Of a stretch of 64,000 nt of DNA, positions 25,843-36,231 are shown one piece after another; positions within the stretch are counted from its first letter, which is position 1, and every line of letters starts with the position of its first letter. Location of the stretch: the NCBI RefSeq assembly GCF_001974875.1, contig NZ_MTQD01000002.1, positions 310,001 to 374,000 on the forward strand, written 5' to 3'. The position numbers and the translations under genes are program-made. The notes under the pieces were generated by a model. The model searched no databases. It saw only the letters and a list, made by a program, of their open reading frames with translations, and had not been told where the DNA came from. This DNA is from Pseudoalteromonas sp. EB27 (lineage in GTDB: Bacteria; Pseudomonadota; Gammaproteobacteria; Enterobacterales; Alteromonadaceae).

Positions 25843-28125
25843 TTATATTTTACACGCGCCGCCTTCACAATCATCATCTTCCACTTCTGGAGTATCTTCT
25901 TGTGAATCTGAGGCGCCATCACGAGTATTGTGGTAATACAAGGTTTTAACACCTAGTTTGTACGCGCTTAATAAGTCTTTTAATAAGACTTGCATAGGTA
26001 CTTTACCGCCTTCGAACTTGTTTGGATCATAATTTGTATTTGCAGAAATTGTTTGGTCAACAAATTTTTGCATTATGCCAACAAGCTGCAAGTAACCATC
26101 GTTTGATGGAATGTCCCATAGTAACTCGTACTGATCTTTTAAACGCTCATACTCAGGAACAACTTGTTTTAAAATACCGTCTTTACTTGCTTTAACGCTA
26201 ATATGTCCACGTGGTGGCTCAATACCGTTAGTTGCATTAGAGATTTGCGACGATGTTTCTGATGGCATTAATGCACTTAGTGTTGAGTTACGCATACCGT
26301 GCTCTTTAATATTTGCACGTAGTGTATCCCAGTCAAGATGAAGTGGCTCATCACAAATTTTATCTAAATCACGTTTGTACGTATCTGTTGGCATAATGCC
26401 TTGAGAGTACGTTGTTTCGTTAAACTTAGGACATGCGCCACGCTCTTTAGCAAGCTCGTTTGATGCTTTCATTAAGTAGTATTGAATAGCTTCAAAGGTT
26501 TTATGTGTTAATGCATTTGCGCTACCATCTGAATAACGCTTACCGTTTTTAGCTAGGTAGTAAGCGTAGTTAATCACGCCTATTCCTAGTGTACGACGAC
26601 CCATAGTTGCATTTTTAGCCGCCGGTACAGGGTAGTCTTGGAAATCAAGTAAGTTATCAAGTGCGCGTACTGCAAGTTCAGCTAGCTCTTCAAGCTCATC
26701 AAGTGACTCTATTGCACCTAAGTTAAACGCAGAAAGTGTACAAAGCGCAATTTCGCCTTCTTCGTCATTTACGTTGTTAAGTGGCTTAGTTGGCAATGCA
26801 ATTTCTAAACATAAGTTAGATTGGCGAATTGGCGCAACTTTAGAAATAAATGGGCTGTGTGTATTACAGTGATCCACATTTTGTAAATAAATACGACCTG
26901 TACTTGCACGTTCTTGCGCAAACATAGAGAAAAGCTCAATGGCTTTAATACGTTTTTTACGAATAGACTCGTCTTGTTCGTATTTTACGTAAAGTGCGTC
27001 AAACTCAGCTTGGTCTTCAAAAAATGCATCGTAAAGGCCAGGCACATCTGATGGGCTAAATAATGTAATGTAGTCATCTTTAATTAAACGAGAGTACATT
27101 AGTTTATTAAACTGTACGCCGTAATCAAGGTGACGAACGCGGTTGTCGTCTACACCACGGTTATTTTTAAGTACAAGTAGGTTCTCTACTTCTAGATGCC
27201 AAAGCGGGTAGAACAAAGTTGCAGCGCCGCCGCGTACACCACCTTGCGAACAACTTTTAACAGCTGTTTGAAAGTGCTTATAAAAAGGAATACAACCTGT
27301 GTGGTACGCTTCGCCGTTACGAATATGGCTACCTAAAGCACGAATTCGACCAGCGTTAATACCAATACCTGCGCGTTGTGATACGTATTTAACGATTGCA
27401 GACGATGTAGCGTTAATTGAATCAAGGCTGTCGCCACATTCAATTAATACACACGAGCTAAACTGGCGAGTAGGCGTACGTACACCTGACATAATTGGCG
27501 TTGGTAGAGATATTTTAAATAATGATACCGCGTCGTAAAAACGTTTGATGTAATCAGTACGTGTTTCACGTGGGTAGTCTGAAAATAAGCTTGCTGCTAC
27601 TAAAATATATAAAAACTGTGCACTTTCGTATATTTCACCCGATACACGGTTTTGAACGAGATACTTGCCTTCAAGCTGTTTTACAGCTGCGTAGCTAAAG
27701 TTAAGATCGCGAGAATGATCAAGGTATGCATCAAGCTCGTCTAATTCTTGCTCTGTGTAATCTACTAATAAGTGAGCATCGTAGCGTTTATCGTCAACCA
27801 TTTTTGTTACGTGGTCAAATAAACGTGGTGGTTCAAATTGACCATACGCTTTTTTACGTAAATGGAATACAGCTAAACGTGCAGCTAAGTATTGATAATC
27901 AGGCGATTCTTTTGAAATCTGATCCGCTGCTGCTTTAATGATGGTTTCGTGGATGTCTTTGGTACGAATACCGTCGTAAAACTGAATGTGCGATTTTAAT
28001 TCAACTTGCGAAACCGAAACGTTGTTTAAACCTTCGGCGGCCCATTCAATAACGCGATGGATCTTATCCAGATCAAGTGGCTCTTTGCGCCCGTCACGTT
28101 TGCTTACAGATAACTGTTGGTTCAT
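25843..28125 (-). CDS. nrdA: Class Ia ribonucleotide reductase alpha subunit
   Basis: 760 residues against 761 in E. coli NrdA. It has an N-terminal ATP-cone (~1-95, 'VSKRDGRKEPLDLDKIHRV'). Active-site cysteines lie in 'FSSCVLIECGDS', 'NLCLEIALPT' (thiyl radical Cys with N and E) and 'EIALCTLSAFNLG'. The radical-transfer tyrosines are in 'VKTLYYHNTRDG' and the redox tail is 'CEGGACKI'. It reduces NDPs to dNDPs. The frame opens at 28185; ATG 28125 gives the family start MNQ. First gene of nrdA-nrdB-yfaE. NrdR boxes and a DnaA box lie in the 408-bp upstream region, as expected for cell-cycle and dNTP-controlled nrdAB. Confidence 0.97.
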   Translation of the reverse strand: MNQQLSVSKRDGRKEPLDLDKIHRVIEWAAEGLNNVSVSQVELKSHIQFYDGIRTKDIHETIIKAAADQISKESPDYQYLAARLAVFHLRKKAYGQFEPPRLFDHVTKMVDDKRYDAHLLVDYTEQELDELDAYLDHSRDLNFSYAAVKQLEGKYLVQNRVSGEIYESAQFLYILVAASLFSDYPRETRTDYIKRFYDAVSLFKISLPTPIMSGVRTPTRQFSSCVLIECGDSLDSINATSSAIVKYVSQRAGIGINAGRIRALGSHIRNGEAYHTGCIPFYKHFQTAVKSCSQGGVRGGAATLFYPLWHLEVENLLVLKNNRGVDDNRVRHLDYGVQFNKLMYSRLIKDDYITLFSPSDVPGLYDAFFEDQAEFDALYVKYEQDESIRKKRIKAIELFSMFAQERASTGRIYLQNVDHCNTHSPFISKVAPIRQSNLCLEIALPTKPLNNVNDEEGEIALCTLSAFNLGAIESLDELEELAELAVRALDNLLDFQDYPVPAAKNATMGRRTLGIGVINYAYYLAKNGKRYSDGSANALTHKTFEAIQYYLMKASNELAKERGACPKFNETTYSQGIMPTDTYKRDLDKICDEPLHLDWDTLRANIKEHGMRNSTLSALMPSETSSQISNATNGIEPPRGHISVKASKDGILKQVVPEYERLKDQYELLWDIPSNDGYLQLVGIMQKFVDQTISANTNYDPNKFEGGKVPMQVLLKDLLSAYKLGVKTLYYHNTRDGASDSQEDTPEVEDDDCEGGACKI

Positions 28126-28246
28126 TTGCCTGTATTCCTTGGGAATTATGTATTTTGACCAATGCTTTATGCCTCGCCGAAGCAAGGTACATACTCATTT
28201 ATTATAGGTTTCACCGTATTGGCGAATTTAATTGAATAACATTTGG

Positions 28247-28293
28247 CCACAATATCTGGTGTTGTTCAATTTAGAGATCACAAGATAGTGTGG
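28247..28293. promoter_or_regulatory. NrdR box pair, proximal to nrdA
   Basis: CCACAATATCTGGTGT (28247-28262) and TCACAAGATAGTGTGG (28278-28293) match the NrdR consensus acaCwAtATaTwGtgt at about 13 and 12 of 16 positions. Their starts are 31 bp apart, the three-helical-turn spacing known for paired NrdR boxes. NrdR represses RNR genes when dATP is plentiful. Confidence 0.75.
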
Positions 28294-28330
28294 TCTGAGT
28301 TGTTTTGCAAGGGACATAATTGCCCCTATT

Positions 28331-28339
28331 TGTGGATAA
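28331..28339 (-). promoter_or_regulatory. DnaA box upstream of nrdA
   Basis: TGTGGATAA on the plus strand is the reverse complement of the perfect DnaA box TTATCCACA. E. coli nrdAB is also controlled by DnaA through boxes at a comparable place. Confidence 0.65.
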
Positions 28340-28499
28340 CTTCGGGATAACGCATTTGTGTTAGTAGACACTCACCTTCGAACAATCATTTAAGTTGAAA
28401 TATGCAAAAATCAACTAATGATCTGCTAAATTTACGCATTTTAAAAATAAATTTTGACTGCTTTTTTTATCGGCAAGCTTTGTGTGAAAACTAACACAA

Positions 28500-28546
28500 T
28501 CACAATATATAGTGTTTAATAATTAACATGGCACTATATATGGTTA
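28500..28546. promoter_or_regulatory. Second NrdR box pair, distal to nrdA
   Basis: TCACAATATATAGTGT (28500-28515) matches the NrdR consensus at 15 of 16 positions. GCACTATATATGGTTA (28531-28546) matches at ~12 of 16 and begins exactly 31 bp later. The second box overlaps the 3' end of the HAD phosphatase gene. The pair is ~375-420 bp before the nrdA start and ~250 bp beyond the proximal pair. Confidence 0.65.
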
Positions 28547-29214
28547 AAACCATCAATTGGGCTTAGCCAGTTAAAATTGGCTTTCCAAGCTATGGCTTCA
28601 TCTTTACTTGGGATGTAACCCCAAAGTGCCGTTGCGGTATGCATACCTGCCGCTTTGCCTGCTTGTATGTCGCGCTGTGCATCTCCAATGTATAGACAAC
28701 GGTCTGGTTTTACTTGCATAAGCTTTGCACAGTGTAGCAGTGGTAAAGGTGATGGCTTAGCTTCAGCTAATGTGTCGCCACTTATTACTACACTGGCATT
28801 TTTTAATGCGGGAATAGCTGCCACTAAAGGATCGGTTAAAAAGCCAGGCTTGTTAGTCATGATCCCCCATTTGATCTTTTTCTGATCAAGGCCGATAAGT
28901 AACGATTCAACTCCGCTGAAGCAATGCGTGTGTTTTGCTATGTTTGCAGCGTATTCGTCAACTAATTGCTTAATAAGCTCGCTTTGAGGTTGTGTGTCCC
29001 ATAACTCTTTAAAACCAGCCTCTAATAATGCGCCTGCGCCGTTAGATGCCGCAGGACGGTATACATCACTACTAACAGGCTCTATTTTATTATTAATGAG
29101 AACTGTATTTAAAGCCGCACCTAAATCATCAGCGGTGTCGAGTAGAGTGCCGTCTAAATCAAATAAAAATGCATCGTACTCAATAAGGGGGAGGGGGGCT
29201 TGAGAGTTAGCCAT
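28534..29214 (-). CDS. HAD-IA phosphatase, Gph/MupP-like
   Basis: 226 residues with all four HAD motifs: 'FLFDLDGTLLDT' (nucleophile and acid Asp), 'IMTNKPGF' (T), K in 'EAKPSPLPLL', and 'CLYIGDAQRDIQAGKAAG' (DD-type). Phosphoglycolate phosphatase (Gph) is the usual annotation. The position next to ubiG and the C-terminal 'WGYIPSKDEAIAWKANFN' fit better the MupP group (N-acetylmuramic acid 6-phosphate phosphatase of the muropeptide recycling route in Pseudomonas). The ATG overlaps the ubiG stop by one base (TAATG), so it is coupled to ubiG. Substrate undecided. Confidence 0.85.
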   Translation of the reverse strand: MANSQAPLPLIEYDAFLFDLDGTLLDTADDLGAALNTVLINNKIEPVSSDVYRPAASNGAGALLEAGFKELWDTQPQSELIKQLVDEYAANIAKHTHCFSGVESLLIGLDQKKIKWGIMTNKPGFLTDPLVAAIPALKNASVVISGDTLAEAKPSPLPLLHCAKLMQVKPDRCLYIGDAQRDIQAGKAAGMHTATALWGYIPSKDEAIAWKANFNWLSPIDGFNHI

Positions 29215-29924
29215 TAAGCTAACTTCTCGAAGTACAGTATGTAATTTACGCTAACGTCACTATTGAGCGTATATTGCTTTGATAGTGGGTTATAAGAAAG
29301 GCCTGTACTTGCACGAACTTTTAAACCCGCTTGCTCTGCCCATGCAATAAGCTGTGCAGGTTTTATAAACTTTTTATGGTCGTGTGTACCTTCAGGTACC
29401 ATTTTTAAAAGTTTTTCAGCGCCAACAATCGCGTATAAATATGCTTTAGGTGTTTTGTTAAGGGTTGAAAAAAACACATCCGCGCCTGGTTTGGCAAGTG
29501 CGGCTACAGCATGAATGATAGATGCTGGGTCGGGAACGTGCTCAAGCATTTCCATACAGGTTATTACATCAAAGCGCTCTGGGTGTTGCGATGCAAACTC
29601 TTCTGCTGGCACTTTTATGTAATCTACATTTACGCCAGTTTCTAAACTGTGCAACTTAGCAACAGTTAAAGGCTCTTGACCCATGTCGATACCGGTTACT
29701 TTTGCGCCCATGCGTGCCATGCTTTGGCTTAAAATACCGCCACCACAGCCAACGTCGAGTGTTTCTTTATCGAATAAGCCTTGCGTTTTGTTTGCTATAA
29801 AGTCTAGTCGTAACGGGTTAATTTCGTGAAGAGGTTTGAATTCTCCGTCTAGGTCCCACCAACGCTCAGCGATGGCTTCAAATTTTGCTATTTCTGCGTG
29901 ATCTACATTTTGATGTTCGGTCAT
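29214..29924 (-). CDS. ubiG: Ubiquinone biosynthesis O-methyltransferase
   Basis: 236 residues. Family start '[34 protein letters not shown]', SAM motif I '[19 protein letters not shown]', then '[13 protein letters not shown]' and '[20 protein letters not shown]'. It performs both O-methylations of ubiquinone (Coq3/UbiG). The frame opens far upstream (30041), but ATG 29924 gives the family N-terminus. It is divergent from gyrA, an arrangement shared with E. coli and Pseudomonas, and is coupled to the HAD phosphatase downstream. Confidence 0.96.
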   Translation of the reverse strand: MTEHQNVDHAEIAKFEAIAERWWDLDGEFKPLHEINPLRLDFIANKTQGLFDKETLDVGCGGGILSQSMARMGAKVTGIDMGQEPLTVAKLHSLETGVNVDYIKVPAEEFASQHPERFDVITCMEMLEHVPDPASIIHAVAALAKPGADVFFSTLNKTPKAYLYAIVGAEKLLKMVPEGTHDHKKFIKPAQLIAWAEQAGLKVRASTGLSYNPLSKQYTLNSDVSVNYILYFEKLA

Positions 29925-30100
29925 AAAATACTTCCTCGTCAATCTGAGGCCATTATATAGGGCTAAATTGATAAATCGCAAAGTTTTGCGCCTGTAAATT
30001 AAAATTAATTGTGATAGCATGGCTGTTAGAAATAATAACAATACTCTTAATACCCAATACCGGGTTGTTGAGAGCTGATACTGAAGGAATGTGATATCAA

Positions 30101-32800
30101 ATGACTGATCTCGCCAATGAAATTCTGCCAGTCAATATTGAAGACGAGTTAAAAAACTCCTACTTAGATTACGCAATGAGCGTAATCGTAGGACGTGCAT
30201 TACCAGACGTACGTGACGGCTTAAAACCTGTTCATCGCCGCGTTTTGTTTGCAATGAACGAGCTTAGTAATGACTGGAACAAGCCTTACAAAAAATCGGC
30301 CCGTGTGGTCGGTGACGTAATCGGTAAATACCACCCACACGGCGACAGTGCAGTTTATGACACGATAGTTCGTATGGCTCAGCCATTCTCACTGCGTTAT
30401 ATGCTTGTAGATGGCCAAGGTAACTTCGGTTCGGTTGATGGTGATTCAGCAGCGGCAATGCGTTATACAGAAGTACGTATGGCAAAAATGTCGCATGAGT
30501 TATTAGCCGATCTTGAAAAAGAAACGGTTGATTTCGTTCCTAACTACGATGGCACAGAGTTCATCCCTGATGTTTTACCTACGAAAGTTCCTAATTTATT
30601 AGTGAATGGTTCGTCGGGTATTGCGGTAGGTATGGCTACAAATATACCGCCACATAACTTAACTGAAGTTGTAAATGGGTGTTTGGCACTTATTCAAAAT
30701 CCTGATTTAACTATTTTAGAGTTAATGGATTATATCCCTGGTCCTGATTTCCCAACGGCTGCAATTATCAACGGTAAGAAGGGTATTGAACAAGCCTACT
30801 TAACTGGCCGTGGTAAAGTGTACATGCGTGCACGCGCCGACATCGAAACCGACGAAAAAACAGGTCGTGAAACAATTATCGTTCACGAAATTCCTTATCA
30901 AGTTAACAAAGCTCGCTTAATTGAAAAAATTGCTGAGCTAGTTAAAGATAAAAAAATTGAAGGTATTAGCGCGCTACGAGATGAATCTGATAAAGATGGT
31001 ATGCGTATCGTTATTGAGATTAAACGTGGTGACGTAGGCGAAGTTATTTTAAATAACTTGTATTCACAAACTCAGTTACAAACTGTGTTTGGTATGAATA
31101 TGGTTGCTTTAATTAATAACCAACCTAAGTGTTTTAATTTAAAAGAAATGCTTGAAGAGTTTATTATTCACCGCCGTGAAGTAGTAACTCGTCGTACCGT
31201 GTTTGATTTACGCAAAGCGCGTGACCGTGCTCACACGCTTGAAGGTTTAGCGATTGCGCTTGCAAACATTGACCCAATTATCGAACTTATTCGTAAATCC
31301 CCTACACCAGCTGAAGCTAAAATTGCCTTAACAGCACGTCCGTGGGAATTAGGTCATGTACAAGGTATGCTTGAGAAAGCAGGCGAAGATAATGTAGCCC
31401 GTCCAGATTGGCTTGCTGCTGATTTAGGTATTCGCGACGGTCAATACTATATTTCTGAGCAACAAGCTCAAGCAATTCTAGATTTGCGTTTACACAAGCT
31501 TACTGGTCTTGAACACGAAAAAATCTTAACTGAATATCAATCGTTATTAGAGCTAATTGCTGAACTACTTTATATTTTGGCGACTCCTGAGCGTTTAATG
31601 GAAGTTATTCGTGATGAGCTAGTTGAAATTAAAGCGCAGTATGGCGATGAACGTCGTACTGAGATTAATGCAGCGGCTCACGATATCAGCCTTGAAGACT
31701 TAATTACTGAAGAAAACGTTGTAGTAACGCTTTCTCACGAAGGGTATGTGAAGTATCAGGCATTGTCTGACTATGAAGCACAGCGTCGTGGTGGTAAAGG
31801 TAAGTCAGCAACCAAGATGAAAGATGAAGATTTCATCGAACGTCTTTTAGTTGCAAATACACACGATACGATTTTATGTTTCTCTACAGCGGGTCGTTTA
31901 TATTGGCTTAAAGTGTATCAGTTACCACTAGCAAGTCGTGCTGCGCGCGGTAAGCCAATTGTTAACTTGTTACCACTTGAAGCAGATGAACGTATTACTG
32001 CTATATTGCCAGTACGCGAGTACGCTGAAGATAAATACATCTTTATGGCAACTGCATTCGGTACAGTTAAGAAAACACCATTAACGGCTTACAGTCGTCA
32101 ACGAGCTAGCGGTATCATTGCTGTTAACTTAAATGATGGCGATAGCTTAATAGGTGTTGATATTACCGATGGTAGCAACGAGATTATGTTGTTCACTGAT
32201 GCTGGTAAAGTAGTACGCTTTAAAGAAGCTGAAGAAACAACCGTTGTTGATGAAAACGGTAACCCAGTACTTGATGAAGAAGGCAACCCTGAGATTCGTT
32301 TCAAAGGTGTTCGCCCAATGGGTCGTACGGCTACAGGTGTTCGTGGTATTAAAATGCCAGACGAGCAACGCGTAGTATCGTTAATTGTACCAAAAACTGA
32401 CGGTGCTATTTTAACGGTAACTGAAAATGGTTACGGTAAGCGTACACAACTTGAAGATTACCCATCTAAGAGCCGTGCAACACAAGGTGTTGTATCTATC
32501 AAGGTGAGTGAGCGTAACGGTGCTGTTGTTGGCGCTGTACAAGTTGATGATAACGACGAAATCATGATTATTTCAAATCGTGGTACCTTAGTACGTACTC
32601 GCGTTAATGAAGTTTCTACGGTTGGACGTAACACCCAAGGTGTTATTTTGATCAGAACTATTGACGAAGAGCAAGTAGTTGGTTTACAACGTATAGAAGA
32701 GATTGAAGTTACAGAAAGTGACTTGATTGATATTGAAGACGTTGAAACTGTAGATACGGTTATTGATGAAGTAGCGGATGATAATCCTCCTTCAGAATAA
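30101..32800 (+). CDS. gyrA: DNA gyrase subunit A
   Basis: 899 residues. The breakage-reunion domain carries the quinolone region '[14 protein letters not shown]' with Ser and Asp as in drug-sensitive E. coli (S83, D87), and the catalytic Tyr in '[11 protein letters not shown]'. The GyrA-box of the C-terminal beta-pinwheel is 'QRRGGKG'. With GyrB it introduces negative supercoils. A ~25-residue insertion relative to E. coli sits near residues 711-736 in the pinwheel and contains two copies of a DExGNP unit. The C-terminal tail is acidic. Divergent from ubiG; terminator directly after. Confidence 0.98.
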   Translation: MTDLANEILPVNIEDELKNSYLDYAMSVIVGRALPDVRDGLKPVHRRVLFAMNELSNDWNKPYKKSARVVGDVIGKYHPHGDSAVYDTIVRMAQPFSLRYMLVDGQGNFGSVDGDSAAAMRYTEVRMAKMSHELLADLEKETVDFVPNYDGTEFIPDVLPTKVPNLLVNGSSGIAVGMATNIPPHNLTEVVNGCLALIQNPDLTILELMDYIPGPDFPTAAIINGKKGIEQAYLTGRGKVYMRARADIETDEKTGRETIIVHEIPYQVNKARLIEKIAELVKDKKIEGISALRDESDKDGMRIVIEIKRGDVGEVILNNLYSQTQLQTVFGMNMVALINNQPKCFNLKEMLEEFIIHRREVVTRRTVFDLRKARDRAHTLEGLAIALANIDPIIELIRKSPTPAEAKIALTARPWELGHVQGMLEKAGEDNVARPDWLAADLGIRDGQYYISEQQAQAILDLRLHKLTGLEHEKILTEYQSLLELIAELLYILATPERLMEVIRDELVEIKAQYGDERRTEINAAAHDISLEDLITEENVVVTLSHEGYVKYQALSDYEAQRRGGKGKSATKMKDEDFIERLLVANTHDTILCFSTAGRLYWLKVYQLPLASRAARGKPIVNLLPLEADERITAILPVREYAEDKYIFMATAFGTVKKTPLTAYSRQRASGIIAVNLNDGDSLIGVDITDGSNEIMLFTDAGKVVRFKEAEETTVVDENGNPVLDEEGNPEIRFKGVRPMGRTATGVRGIKMPDEQRVVSLIVPKTDGAILTVTENGYGKRTQLEDYPSKSRATQGVVSIKVSERNGAVVGAVQVDDNDEIMIISNRGTLVRTRVNEVSTVGRNTQGVILIRTIDEEQVVGLQRIEEIEVTESDLIDIEDVETVDTVIDEVADDNPPSE

Positions 32801-32810
32801 TTGATATTGA

Positions 32811-32836
32811 AAAAGCGGCCTTGGCCGCTTTTTTTA
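32811..32836 (+). terminator. Terminator after gyrA
   Basis: AAGCGGCC-TT-GGCCGCTT perfect stem followed by seven T. Confidence 0.88.
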
Positions 32837-32958
32837 ATGTTGTTGAAAAAAATTAATAGGGTGTGAAGTTATATTCATTCACTAAAACTCAAAGGTTTAG
32901 TGGGTGGGTATTGAGCATTCATGCTTAGTAGTTAAATTACTGGAATGAGGCAAAGGTA

Positions 32959-34041
32959 ATGAGTAAATATAATTTTTGTGCGGGGCCAGCTATGCTTCCG
33001 CAAGCGGTTATGAAAAAAGCACAAAAAGAGTTTCTAGATTGGCAAGATTTAGGTGTGTCTGTGATGGAAATAAGCCATCGTAGCAAAGAGTTTTTAGCCC
33101 TTACAGCTAAATGTGAAGCCAGCCTTCGTCGCCTAATGAATATCAGTGATGAATTTGAAGTGCTGTTTATGCATGGTGGTGGTCGTGGTCAGTTTAGTGC
33201 TGTGCCATTAAATTTACACCAAGAAGGCAAAGCTGCGGTTTATTGCGAAAACGGCGTGTGGTCAAAAAGTGCAACAGACGAGGCCAACAAGTTTACTCAA
33301 GCAACCTCTATTGATGTGCGTAATGATGCCAATGGCGAGTTTTCTATTAAACAGGTTGCTGATTGGGTGTTACCAGAAGATGCATCTTACATTCACTATT
33401 GCCCTAACGAAACGGTTGACGGCTTAGAAATTTTTGATGTACCAAGCCACCCAACTGCACCGATCGTTGCTGATATGTCGTCAACTATTTTATCACGCGA
33501 AATAGACGTTAATAAATTTGATTTAATTTACGCTGGTGCGCAAAAAAATATCGGCCCGTCGGGCATATCAATCGTTATTGTTCGTAAAACATTACTTGAG
33601 CGTGAAGGCTTACCTAAGCCAGGCATTTTAGATTACGCATTAGAAGCAAAACAAGGCAGCATGTTTAACACGCCTCCCACATTTGCTTGGTATTTAGCTG
33701 CTGAAGTATTTCAATGGCTTGAAAGTAATGGTGGCGTAAAAGCGATGGAAGTTCAAAATATTGCTAAAGCGCAGCTACTTTATGACTTTATTGATGAATC
33801 GAGCTTTTATACCAATAAAGTAGCTAAACATTGCCGTTCACGTATGAATGTTCCGTTTTGGCTTAACGATGAAAGCTTAAATGATAAGTTTGTTGCTCAG
33901 TCTAAAGATGCAGGGTTACTCGCTCTTGAAGGCCACAGAATTGTGGGCGGTATGCGCGCAAGTATTTATAACGCAATGCCTATTGAAGGTGTTCAAGCAC
34001 TTGTAGACTTTATGGCTGCTTTTGCAAAGGAGCACAGCTAA
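32959..34041 (+). CDS. serC: Phosphoserine aminotransferase
   Basis: 360 residues. Family start '[19 protein letters not shown]', '[15 protein letters not shown]', PLP-binding lysine in '[18 protein letters not shown]', and C-terminal '[23 protein letters not shown]'. It makes phosphoserine for serine synthesis and acts also in pyridoxal phosphate synthesis. GAGG ('ggaatgaggcaa') precedes the ATG. The stop shares a base with the aroA ATG (TAATG), reproducing the E. coli serC-aroA operon. Confidence 0.97.
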   Translation: MSKYNFCAGPAMLPQAVMKKAQKEFLDWQDLGVSVMEISHRSKEFLALTAKCEASLRRLMNISDEFEVLFMHGGGRGQFSAVPLNLHQEGKAAVYCENGVWSKSATDEANKFTQATSIDVRNDANGEFSIKQVADWVLPEDASYIHYCPNETVDGLEIFDVPSHPTAPIVADMSSTILSREIDVNKFDLIYAGAQKNIGPSGISIVIVRKTLLEREGLPKPGILDYALEAKQGSMFNTPPTFAWYLAAEVFQWLESNGGVKAMEVQNIAKAQLLYDFIDESSFYTNKVAKHCRSRMNVPFWLNDESLNDKFVAQSKDAGLLALEGHRIVGGMRASIYNAMPIEGVQALVDFMAAFAKEHS

Positions 34042-35318
34042 TGGAGCAGCTTCGTTTAGAACCTATTTCTAGAGTAAATGGCACAGTAACCCTACCAGGT
34101 TCAAAGAGTCTATCGAACAGAATTTTATTATTAGCAGCACTTGCAAGCGGTACTACCGTTGTAGAAAACTTACTTGATAGTGACGATATACGCCATATGC
34201 TGGGCGCCTTAAAGTTATTAGGTGTAAATGTAACTTTAAATGATGACCGCACTGTAGCCACCGTAGAGGGTGTTAGTGGTGTGTTTAATACACCGACTGA
34301 GCCATTGTTTCTAGGTAATGCGGGTACTGCTTATAGACCTTTAACGGCAGTACTTGCTGGCGTTGCTGGTGAATACGAGCTAATAGGCGAGCCACGTATG
34401 GAAGAGCGCCCGATAGGGCACTTGGTTGACGCGCTGCAAGCATTGGGTGGTGATGTTACTTATACAAAGCACAAAGACTACCCACCACTTAAAATTGTCG
34501 GTGGCCAAATAAAAGGCGGTGATGTTGAAATTGACGGCAGTATTTCAAGTCAATTTTTAACCGCTCTATTAATGGCAGCGCCATTATTTAACGGTGATAC
34601 AACAATAACTATTAAAGGTACTTTAGTCTCTAAACCTTATATTGATATTACACTTGATGTAATGGCACGTTTTGGAGTTAATGTTGAGCACATTGATTAT
34701 GCAACTTTTAAAGTTAAAGGTGGTCAACAGTATCAATCATTAGATCGCATAATGGTTGAAGGCGATGCATCTTCTGCCTCTTACTTTGTTGCTGCGGCTG
34801 CAATTGCAGGCGGTGAGATTGAAATTAAGGGCGTGGGTGCCAAATCGGTGCAAGGTGATATAGGCTTTGCCAAAGTAATGGAGCAAGTAGGCGCAAAAAT
34901 TGATTGGTATGATGAGCGTTTAGTTGTTCGCAAAGGCGAGCTTAATGGCGTAGATATAGATGCGAATGCAATTCCTGATGCTGCTATGACCCTTGCAACA
35001 GTTGCTTTATTTGCTAAAGGTAAAACTGCTATTCGTAATATTTATAACTGGCGCGTTAAAGAAACAGACCGTTTGTATGCAATGGCAACTGAGCTTAGAA
35101 AAGTAGGCGCTGAAGTTGTAGAGGGTGAGGATTTTATAGAAATTACTCCACCTGAACATTTTAATGATGTTGCTATAGATACTTACGACGATCACCGTAT
35201 AGCTATGTGTTTTGCTATGGTTGCCGTAGGCGGAAAGCCAATAACGATTAATGATCCAAAGTGTACTTATAAAACATTCCCTACATTTTTCAATGTTTTA
35301 GCATCAGTCAGTGAATAA
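34041..35318 (+). CDS. aroA: 3-phosphoshikimate 1-carboxyvinyltransferase (EPSP synthase)
   Basis: 425 residues. Signatures are '[18 protein letters not shown]', '[17 protein letters not shown]' (class I type), '[18 protein letters not shown]', '[18 protein letters not shown]' and '[20 protein letters not shown]'. It joins phosphoenolpyruvate to shikimate 3-phosphate in aromatic amino acid synthesis. Translation is probably coupled to serC through the TAATG overlap. A ~106-bp gap with likely promoter separates it from cmk. Confidence 0.97.
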   Translation: MEQLRLEPISRVNGTVTLPGSKSLSNRILLLAALASGTTVVENLLDSDDIRHMLGALKLLGVNVTLNDDRTVATVEGVSGVFNTPTEPLFLGNAGTAYRPLTAVLAGVAGEYELIGEPRMEERPIGHLVDALQALGGDVTYTKHKDYPPLKIVGGQIKGGDVEIDGSISSQFLTALLMAAPLFNGDTTITIKGTLVSKPYIDITLDVMARFGVNVEHIDYATFKVKGGQQYQSLDRIMVEGDASSASYFVAAAAIAGGEIEIKGVGAKSVQGDIGFAKVMEQVGAKIDWYDERLVVRKGELNGVDIDANAIPDAAMTLATVALFAKGKTAIRNIYNWRVKETDRLYAMATELRKVGAEVVEGEDFIEITPPEHFNDVAIDTYDDHRIAMCFAMVAVGGKPITINDPKCTYKTFPTFFNVLASVSE

Positions 35319-35424
35319 GCTATTTAGAAGTAATTACAAAAGTTACACACTAATAGCAGATATATTTTAATAACTGACGTATAATGTCGCGGTTTATTTA
35401 GGTGTGCATTGCAGGAGGTTTTAA

Positions 35425-36135
35425 ATGCAGGCGTTATTAATGCCCGTGATCACCGTTGATGGCCCAAGTGGTTCAGGTAAAGGAACTGTTTGTCGCTTGT
35501 TAGCCGACAAGTTAGGGTGGGATGTATTAGATAGCGGTGCGATTTATCGCGTTTTATCTTTAGCTGCACTTCATCACCAAATTGCATTAGACAATGAAGA
35601 AGGGCTTGTCCCTCTTGCTGCAAATTTAGATGTGCAGTTTTTGGTAGATAGCCAGACTAATGCAGGAAAAGTTATTTTAGAAGGCGAAGATGTAACCACT
35701 ACTATTCGTAACGAAGAAGTAGGCGCTGCAGCGTCAAAGGTTGCAGCATTACCTCGCGTTCGTGAAGCATTATTACGTCGCCAGCGTGCATTTCGTACTG
35801 AAAATGGCTTAATCGCCGATGGTCGTGATATGGGCACTGTCGTTTTTCAAGATGCTCCGTTAAAAATATATTTAACAGCAAGTGCAGAAGAGCGTGCTCG
35901 TAGACGCTTTGTTGAGTTGAATACGCGCGGTCTTGATGTTACACTAAGTGGTCTATTACAGGACATTCAAGCTCGTGATGAGCGCGATATGAATCGTGCC
36001 GTTGCTCCGCTTGTACCTGCAGAAGATGCTATTGAGATCGATACTAGCGAACTTAATGCACAGCAAGTGTTTGATAAGGTAATAACTTTATTAGATATTG
36101 CAATCTCTGAAGGTAAGCTTCCTAAACGAAGCTAA
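35425..36135 (+). CDS. cmk: Cytidylate kinase
   Basis: 236 residues. P-loop '[20 protein letters not shown]', '[15 protein letters not shown]', '[30 protein letters not shown]' (the DGRDxGT signature) and the CMP-binding insert with '[13 protein letters not shown]'. It phosphorylates CMP and dCMP. The start ATG 35425 has Shine-Dalgarno CAGGAGG at 35411-35417; a second in-frame Met five codons later lacks one. The neighbour rpsA follows 96 bp downstream with its own promoter-like sequence, as in E. coli. Confidence 0.96.
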   Translation: MQALLMPVITVDGPSGSGKGTVCRLLADKLGWDVLDSGAIYRVLSLAALHHQIALDNEEGLVPLAANLDVQFLVDSQTNAGKVILEGEDVTTTIRNEEVGAAASKVAALPRVREALLRRQRAFRTENGLIADGRDMGTVVFQDAPLKIYLTASAEERARRRFVELNTRGLDVTLSGLLQDIQARDERDMNRAVAPLVPAEDAIEIDTSELNAQQVFDKVITLLDIAISEGKLPKRS

Positions 36136-36202
36136 AACACATTTTATGCGCCAGCAGGATGCCAGTGCTATTTTAACAACCCCATGCAGCATGGTTGCTT
36201 AT

Positions 36203-36211
36203 TGGTATAAT
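36203..36211 (+). promoter_or_regulatory. Extended -10 promoter upstream of rpsA
   Basis: TGGTATAAT is a perfect extended -10 (TGnTATAAT) 21 bp before the rpsA ATG; no good -35 is needed for this class. A start about 7 bp later would leave a leader of only ~15 nt. Confidence 0.6.
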
Positions 36212-36231
36212 ATATAGAGACGTATATTCGT

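Noticed and set aside
30340..30400. Quinolone-resistance change in gyrA
   Set aside because: The Ser and Asp positions of the resistance region are as in sensitive E. coli.
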